Origin: Pelagophyceae sp. CCMP2097
Taxonomy: Eukaryota; Sar; Pelagophyceae
DNA: 33,661 bases
Reading direction: 5' to 3'
Assembly (NCBI GenBank): GCA_026770575.1
Contig: MU657440.1
Span: forward strand, 25,452 to 59,112
Shown in pieces: positions 28,832 to 33,661 of the stretch. The notes under the pieces are model-generated. The model saw only the letters and a list, made by a program, of their open reading frames with translations. It did no database searches and was not told the origin of the DNA. The number at the start of each line of letters is the position of its first letter. The stretch's first letter is position 1. A program made the translations under genes and the position numbers.

Positions 28832-29198
28832 TGCGCACCGAGGACTGCGACTGTTAGGATGGCGGCGGCGGCGGCGGAGACGTAAGGGTTGCCTCGGCAG
28901 TCGAACTTTCCAACTCCGAACGCCAAATGCGTCGTCTTCCCACCATCCACCATGCCACCGCCACCGCGGCGAAACGGCCCACAGGCACAAGGGCGCGGCG
29001 GCGCCGCAACGACGCGCGCAAAAGGCGCGCGCGGAGCTTGCGCGCGGCCAGGATTTCTGAGAAAAGGTTCCGAATCCCATCATGGGAAATCTTGAATAGG
29101 AATTCCTAATGCTTCTTTTGTCGCAAGGCCGAGGTTTGAACAAATCCATTCAAACCGGCGATCGTTTGGAAGCCCGTCGTTGGTCGGCGTCGTTCGCC
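28832..29198. other. Divergent intergenic region
   Basis: This separates the SLC35-like gene (minus) from the lysine-rich gene (plus). No gene is supported. Bases about 29060-29130 are AT-richer and include TCCCATCATGGGA, an inverted repeat, and GGAATTCC. Probable promoter sequence for both genes. Confidence 0.45.
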
Positions 29199-29757
29199 AT
29201 GGGCAAGGCGCCCGCGAAAAAGGCGGCCAAGGCGTCGCAGAAGCGGAAGAAGGCGCTTGGCAAGAAGGAAGATGCGGACATGATGGTGGTGCCAACCGAA
29301 GAAGCGCAGCGCGAGATGAGCGGGTGCGCGCTCCTTCTTCTCCGAGGCCTTTTTGCGTCCTCGCATCGCACGCACGCCGCATCGCGCGCCGCATTGTAGG
29401 CGCGAGCGGCACAAGCAGGCTGCGCAGGCGAAGATTGCGTCTCGGAAGCATAAAACCGACTTGAAGGCTGCTCGACTCAAGGTACCCAAGAAGGCCGTCG
29501 GCCGCCGAAACGAGCGTAAGCAGCTCACAAAGGAGCTCAAAGGCATGCGAGACGCCAAAGGCGAATCCACCGGCGCCACCGAATCCACCGACGACGCAAA
29601 GGCGGACGAGGAGGAGGTGGACGTGGCTATGGACGATGCGACCGGCGTCGTCAAAGAGGCCGCCCCTGCGTTCAAGTACAAGGTCAACGGCAAGAAGGCA
29701 AAGGGCGCCAAACGCAGGTCCGACCGACAAAAGGCCGAAGCAAACGAAGAGGCCTGA
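29199..29757 (+). CDS. Lysine-rich basic protein, probably nucleolar
   Basis: Two exons (29199-29323 and 29400-29757) join in phase 2 to give 160 residues. The start MGKAPAKKAAKASQKRKKAL is in a good context (TTCGCCATGGGC). The core is a highly basic helix: AAQAKIASRKHKTDLKAARL, then KVPKKAVGRRNERKQLTKEL. An acidic stretch (ADEEEVDVAMDDATG) and a basic tail (YKVNGKKAKGAKRRSDRQKA) follow. Alternating K-rich and acidic blocks resemble small ribosome-biogenesis factors, but no named family could be assigned with confidence. The 76-base intron uses the donor GTGCGC and acceptor TTGTAG, both typical here. Nuclear localisation is likely from the basic runs. Confidence 0.8.
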
Positions 29758-29914
29758 GCCGAACTAATTTTCCGTGTGTGTCCCCTTGCGACGAGCCGTG
29801 CCCGAAGATGCGAAATATCCCGAGGCCCCGTCGCGAAAGGGCCCGGCTTCGTTACAACGGGTGGCCGCGCTTCAATATCGGTCGACGGCCATCGTCTCCG
29901 GGCCCGCCGGTTCG

Positions 29915-31450
29915 TCAAAGGGCGGACATTAAGACGTCATGGCGCGGTCCGATCTTCGCGTCGGCGGGCCAATCTGCGGCAGCGAAGTGGATTTCGTCTC
30001 GTCGCGCGCCGCCCGCACGCTCGCGCCGCCTGCGCAGGCACGTTGAAGGCACGACGCGGTTCGAGGTAGTGAGGACGCGGCCAAGCACGGCGTTCCGTAG
30101 ACGCCCGCGGTTCCTCCCGCGGCGCCCTTTGCTTGGAAGCCTCGCGCGGTTCCCGATGCTTGGAGTCGTGCGGTTCGCGATCGCGCAGTGACCTTTGCTT
30201 GGAAGCGTCCCGCGGTTCGCGGTCCGGCGGTTCGCGGTCGCCATAAGCGTCGGCGTCCGGGCCTGCGAGTCTTGAAGGTCCGGGACTCTGCCGAGGCGTC
30301 TCACGAGGGTACGCGCACCCGCGCGGCTCCGGTGGCGGTGCCTCTGCGCGTCGCCGCGGGCGTCGAGGTCGGGAACGGACCGCGAGAACTTCAGAGTGGC
30401 TTCGTCGGCCGCTTCCGAGGCGCGAGGCTGCCGGGCGCGCCGCGGCGCTGCCTCGCGGCCGGTGGAATTCGGCCCGTCGCCGCCGAGCGCCGCTGAGACG
30501 TCGTCCGTGGGCGACACGTGCCGCGGCATCAAATCGTCCACGTCGAAAGCGTCGTTTTCGTCGCCGTCGAGCCTATGACACGCGTCGTTTGCCTCTCGGG
30601 GTGCGCTCGTCGATCACTCACGTCGGCAGGTCGAGCTCGGCGCCGTCGGCGCCGTCGGCCAGCAGCCCGCCGACGCGATCTTCGTATTCGGCCTGCGTGA
30701 ACGCCGCCAGCGCCGCGCGCGCCTCGCGCCGCACGGCCTAGGCGCCACGAATGTCGTCTCAAATGCTGTCGCGGGCCGGCATCCCGCCGGGAGGGCGCGC
30801 ACCGCAGGCGCCGCCTCGTCGTCGGCCATGGCGGAAATGAGCGGTTTGGACTCGGCGTCGCGCAGCGCCGCGCCTGAGCCAGGCTTGGGACGAGGAGAAG
30901 GGACGAGGCGATAGGGCGCGGGTTGGGAGGGCGCACCGAGCAACCTCAGCGCGTCGATGCGCACGGCTGGACTGCGGTGCCGCAGCAGCCTGCGCGCCGC
31001 GGGCGCGGCGTCTCCGACCTCGTGCATGGCCAGGTTTGATAGGGCGGAAGCGAGCACGTCGGGGGACTTCTCCGTCGCCTGGTTAGGAATCATGCGATGT
31101 TTGCATCCACGAAGATAACGGGAGACGAACGAGCAATTGGATCAGGGCGCGCGCGACGTCTGGCCGGCTCGCGGCGAGGGAGAACGCGGCGTGGTCTCTT
31201 TCTGCCTCTTCCGCGCTGGCCAGAGCGCTCAGCGAGACCTAGCGAGGCGGTCACGACGCGGAGCCTCATTCTGCGGCCCGCCCCCGTCTGCGGGACGCAC
31301 GGCGGAGCCCGTCGACTCGTCGTCGTCGTTTTGGCGGTCGTTTTGGCGCTGCGGCGGCGGCGGCGCGCGCGCGTCGTCGGCCGGTTGGCGCGAGAGGTAC
31401 TCCGTCGCCAGGCGCATCGCCTCCGCCTCGCGGCCCTTGAACTGCGGCAT
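29915..31450 (-). CDS. Armadillo/HEAT-repeat-like protein 1
   Basis: Six exons join in phase: 31450-31301, 31238-31131, 31078-30937, 30873-30803, 30737-30622 and 30572-29915, about 414 residues. Helical repeat units are evident: LSALASAEEAERDHAAFSLA, SRPDVARALIQLL, SPDVLASALSNLAMHE, AARRLLRHRSPAVRIDALRL and VRREARAALAAFTQ. All introns are 49-70 bases with GT ends (GTGCGT, GTTCGT, GTGCGC, GTGCGC, GTGAGT). The last exon begins LDGDENDAFDVDDLMPRHVS, an acidic then basic, probably disordered region. Its 3' part (about 30050-30240) is built of degenerate CGAACCGC and CTTCCAAGCAAAGG repeats, and the coding end there is uncertain. ARM/HEAT solenoids are protein-binding scaffolds. The partner is unknown, and it may be part of the same gene as the next one. 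Confidence 0.7.
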
Positions 31451-31792
31451 CGCGCCCGGGAGGCGCCCGGGAGGGACGCGCGCCGGCGGCACGAGGCGAC
31501 TTATAGGGCCTGCAGCGCGAGTCGCTGAAGGAAAGACTTTATCAATTCTCTTTACTGCGAAGTTCAGTCTGCAGCAGCAAGCTCTTGCAGCGGCTTGGGC
31601 GATCTGAATTGAACTTGGGAAAACGGAAGGAATTGGAATTCCTGCACGCGTCACTGACGCTGACGGCACCCGTGTAGCCATACAAGCACTCGTCCGTACA
31701 CAGCCGCGGTGAGAGTGACCCGCTCTTCAAACACTTGACAATTAGGCCTTCTATTGATATCACTGAGACTCAATCGGGGAGCGAGGGGCGGC
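31451..31792. other. Spacer or long intron between the two ARM-like genes
   Basis: AT-richer than the flanks, especially 31540-31790, with no convincing exon. It is either the promoter of the downstream ARM-like gene or a roughly 300-base intron joining the two: GCGAC|GTAAGC at about 31796 and an acceptor CTATAAG at about 31496 share phase 2. Confidence 0.4.
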
Positions 31793-32849
31793 TTACGTCG
31801 CGACGTTAGGCGCCTCAGCGACTTTCGGCGCGGTTGCGCCGTGGCGACAGCCGCGCACGCCGTCGGTGTGCGCGCCGTGCAGCAGGGCCGCGCCGTGCTC
31901 CGAGGCATCGTGCGTCGGAGGCTTGAGCGCTGAGCCGAGGCCCGCGTCCATGCACAGCTTGGCCACCTCGAGGCGGTAGAGCACCTACGCAGACGGCGTC
32001 GGGGGCGCGCGCCGTGAAAAGCCCGTTTATATCAAGGGCACTTACGGCGGTGATGCCGAGCGCGACGACGCCGTCCGATGCCATATCCCGCACGCCCGGC
32101 TCTTGCGCGTGCGCCGCCGCGACGTCGCCGCTCAGCGCCAGCAGGAGCGTCTTCACGCCCTCGAGGTGCTAAAGAGGGCACGGGTGAGATTCAATAGAGG
32201 TGACGCACGGGCCACCGCGAGCCGCCGAGACGAGCGACGGCGCCCAAACGTAGAGCCCCCCCGGGTCAGACACGTACGGCGAGCGCGAGGGCGCGTCTGG
32301 TGCCGCTGCGCGCCGTGTCGGCGGCCTTGAGCGCGTCGTCGCCAGCGTGCGCGCGCCAGAGCGCCAGCGCGGCCGCGCCAGAGGGGAGGTGCGCCGCCGC
32401 GTCGACGCGGTCTGAGTCCAGCGCCGAGTCCAGCGCCCCGCCTAGGTGGCGGCGGTGCAGGCGGAGGCCCCAAATTTTGCAAAACGGCGGCTCATTTTGC
32501 AAAAAGGCGGCTCACTGGCGCCGACGAGCTTCGCTGCCACGTCTGCGATTAGCTCCATGCGCTGCTCCGACGCCACGCCGCCGCGGACGTCGTCGCCCCA
32601 GGGCGCCAGCGCGCAGATCCAGCGCCGCTGCGCCGCGGCCACGATGTCAAAGGCGACTTCGAGCGCGACTGGCGCAGAAAAGCCCGCCTTTGCCGCGTCA
32701 GCGTCGACGGCACCGCGGAGCGAGACGCAGGCGCCGACCTCGCGCAGGACGAGGAGGACGAGCTCGCCATGGATGGCGCGGGCCTGGCGGTGGAGCAAGG
32801 GGTCCAGCGCCGCCAGCTCCGCCAGCTCAGTCGCCTCGCGCAGCGGCAT
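31793..32849 (-). CDS. Armadillo/HEAT-repeat-like protein 2
   Basis: Four exons join in phase: 32849-32516, 32441-32278, 32168-32046 and 31984-31793, about 270 residues. Donors are GTGAGC, GTACGT and GTAAGT. Helical repeats include LREATELAELAALDPLLHRQ, RAIHGELVLLVLREVGACVS, AALALWRAHAGDDALKAADT and VLYRLEVAKLCMDAG. The first in-frame ATG is at 32849, but the frame is open to about 32910 without an ATG, so an upstream exon is possible. The stop TAA at 31795-31793 overlaps a good donor (GTAAGC), so the protein may continue into the neighbouring ARM-like exons, giving one gene of roughly 690 residues. Function unknown beyond a likely scaffold. Confidence 0.65.
32474..32513 (-). repeat. 20-bp tandem duplication at an intron 5' end
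   Basis: ATTTTGCAAAACGGCGGCTC occurs at 32474-32493 and, with one change, at 32494-32513. On the minus strand this sits at the donor end of the intron 32515-32442, so the bases just inside the donor are repeated within the intron. Confidence 0.92.
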
Positions 32850-33415
32850 ATGCGCGAGGCCGTCGACCGCCTCCAAAAGCGGGCCACTCGAGCGTCGAGG
32901 CGCTCAAACAGACGGAGAAAGGCTGGCCGTGCCTACTGCCGCGCCGGCCTCGCTCGAGTCAGGCAAGACGTGGAACAATCGTCTGAGTCAAGTTTTTCTC
33001 CAATGTACCGTGACGTCTGGATCCAGGCCACCGACACGGCCTGCAAATCGAGCTTGTAAAGACTAAATATTGAATGCAAATACCAAAATTTTAAGCAAAT
33101 ACAAGGTTCAAAAAGCGGAACTTACCTCCCTCATTTAGTGCACGCGCCGGCGCCTAAACCTCCCGGGGACCGGCATGCGCGCTGAAGTGAAGTGCGGATC
33201 GACGGTCACAGCCCGCGCCCCAAGAACGCTGCATCTTTCGCTTCAGCAGTTGGACAACAACTGCCGGAGCGGTCGTCGGTGCTAATTTGAATCGGAAGGG
33301 TGTGCCAAGCTGCCCCCAGGACTGTTGAACTGCTGAAGCCAGAGGTGGGCCCCGGTTCCAAGACCCTATATATAGGTCCCGTGTGAATACCGCGCGCATT
33401 CAAGCGCTGGAGCCG
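32850..33415. promoter_or_regulatory. Divergent upstream region with an AT-rich tract
   Basis: Bases about 33055-33140 are strongly AT-rich for this genome and include short direct repeats of CAAATAC. The region serves as 5' flank for the ARM-like gene on the minus strand and the last gene on the plus strand. No other gene is supported. Confidence 0.45.
33367..33374 (+). promoter_or_regulatory. TATA box of the terminal gene
   Basis: TATATATA, flanked by CCC and GGTCCC, lies 41 bases before the ATG at 33416. It is the clearest TATA element in the window; most other genes here lack one. Confidence 0.6.
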
Positions 33416-33661
33416 ATGAAGGATCCGTCGACGGTCCCTCGACGGCGCGCCGAGCCACCGAGAGACAGGTACGGGCAAGACCGTCAGCTTCGAGACTACG
33501 CGTACGAGGCCGTGGCCGACGTGCTCGAGTCGGTCGACACCGATGAATTCGAAGGAAACATCGTTTATTGGGGCGACGGTCGCCTCAAGTTCGTGGTCGA
33601 GCGCTTGATTTCCGACGACGACGCGAATGCGCGGCGGTTCGTCAACGAAGCTAGCATGGTG
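33416..33661 (+). CDS. Unknown protein, 3' partial at the window edge
   Basis: An open frame of 82 codons runs from ATG 33416 to the last base without a stop. It starts MKDPSTVPRRRAEPPRDRYG, followed by DYAYEAVADVLESVDTDEF, NIVYWGDGRLKFVVERLIS and DDDANARRFVNEASMV. Composition and codon use look like real coding sequence, and a TATA box lies upstream. I do not recognise a family from this fragment. Confidence 0.7.
   Translation, partial: MKDPSTVPRRRAEPPRDRYGQDRQLRDYAYEAVADVLESVDTDEFEGNIVYWGDGRLKFVVERLISDDDANARRFVNEASMV

Noticed and set aside
1..33661. Bacterial or viral origin of the window
   Set aside because: CFAP20, NSE3, TEX261 and VPS9 with spliceable introns are eukaryotic; no operon structure or viral hallmark genes.

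Overview
The window is nuclear DNA from a GC-rich, intron-bearing eukaryote. Genes lie on both strands with short spacing, often in divergent pairs. Introns are small (about 45-190 bases), start mostly with GT (very often GTGCG) and end in TAG or CAG. CFAP20 points to a lineage with cilia or flagella. One gene has a hydrophobic leader followed by ALVPRP, which resembles stramenopile plastid targeting. Gene style and composition best fit a marine stramenopile alga, perhaps a pelagophyte such as Aureococcus; that placement is inference. Where exons are given, they were joined by hand from phase agreement and family alignment. No transcript data were available.

Layout. 2-1015: end of a Tudor/KOW-like repeat protein with a coiled coil, cut by the window edge. 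1656-10874: an array of four minus-strand SET-domain paralogues with predicted mitochondrial leaders. The second and third are each paired, head to head across about 200 bases, with a plus-strand WD40-repeat gene; the 5' WD40 copy is broken. 11265-14827: a divergent pair, a coiled-coil/BTB-T1/kelch protein and a YkgJ-type cysteine-cluster/DUF1415 fusion. 15276-15433: an orphan CHRD exon. 15707-16688: a small, probably membrane-bound protein. 17599-18453: CFAP20. 18983-21970: a VPS9-domain protein. 22762-24462: a probably secreted beta-propeller protein. 24658-24858: a truncated MYND finger. 24861-26140: the SMC5/6 subunit NSE3 (MAGE family). 26433-27304: TEX261/SVP26. 27449-28831: a SLC35/TPT-like transporter. 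29199-29757: a lysine-rich protein. 29915-32849: two armadillo/HEAT-like genes, possibly one. 33416-33661: the start of an unknown gene behind a TATA box.

Most of these are unrelated housekeeping genes (cilium, early secretory pathway, endosome, chromosome maintenance). The coherent novelty is the SET/WD40 array: duplicated, divergently paired lysine-methyltransferase-like and propeller genes, with signs of gene conversion and of birth and death. Secondary novelties are the YkgJ-DUF1415 fusion, the short tandem duplications found in many introns, and several introns that fit only a GC donor.
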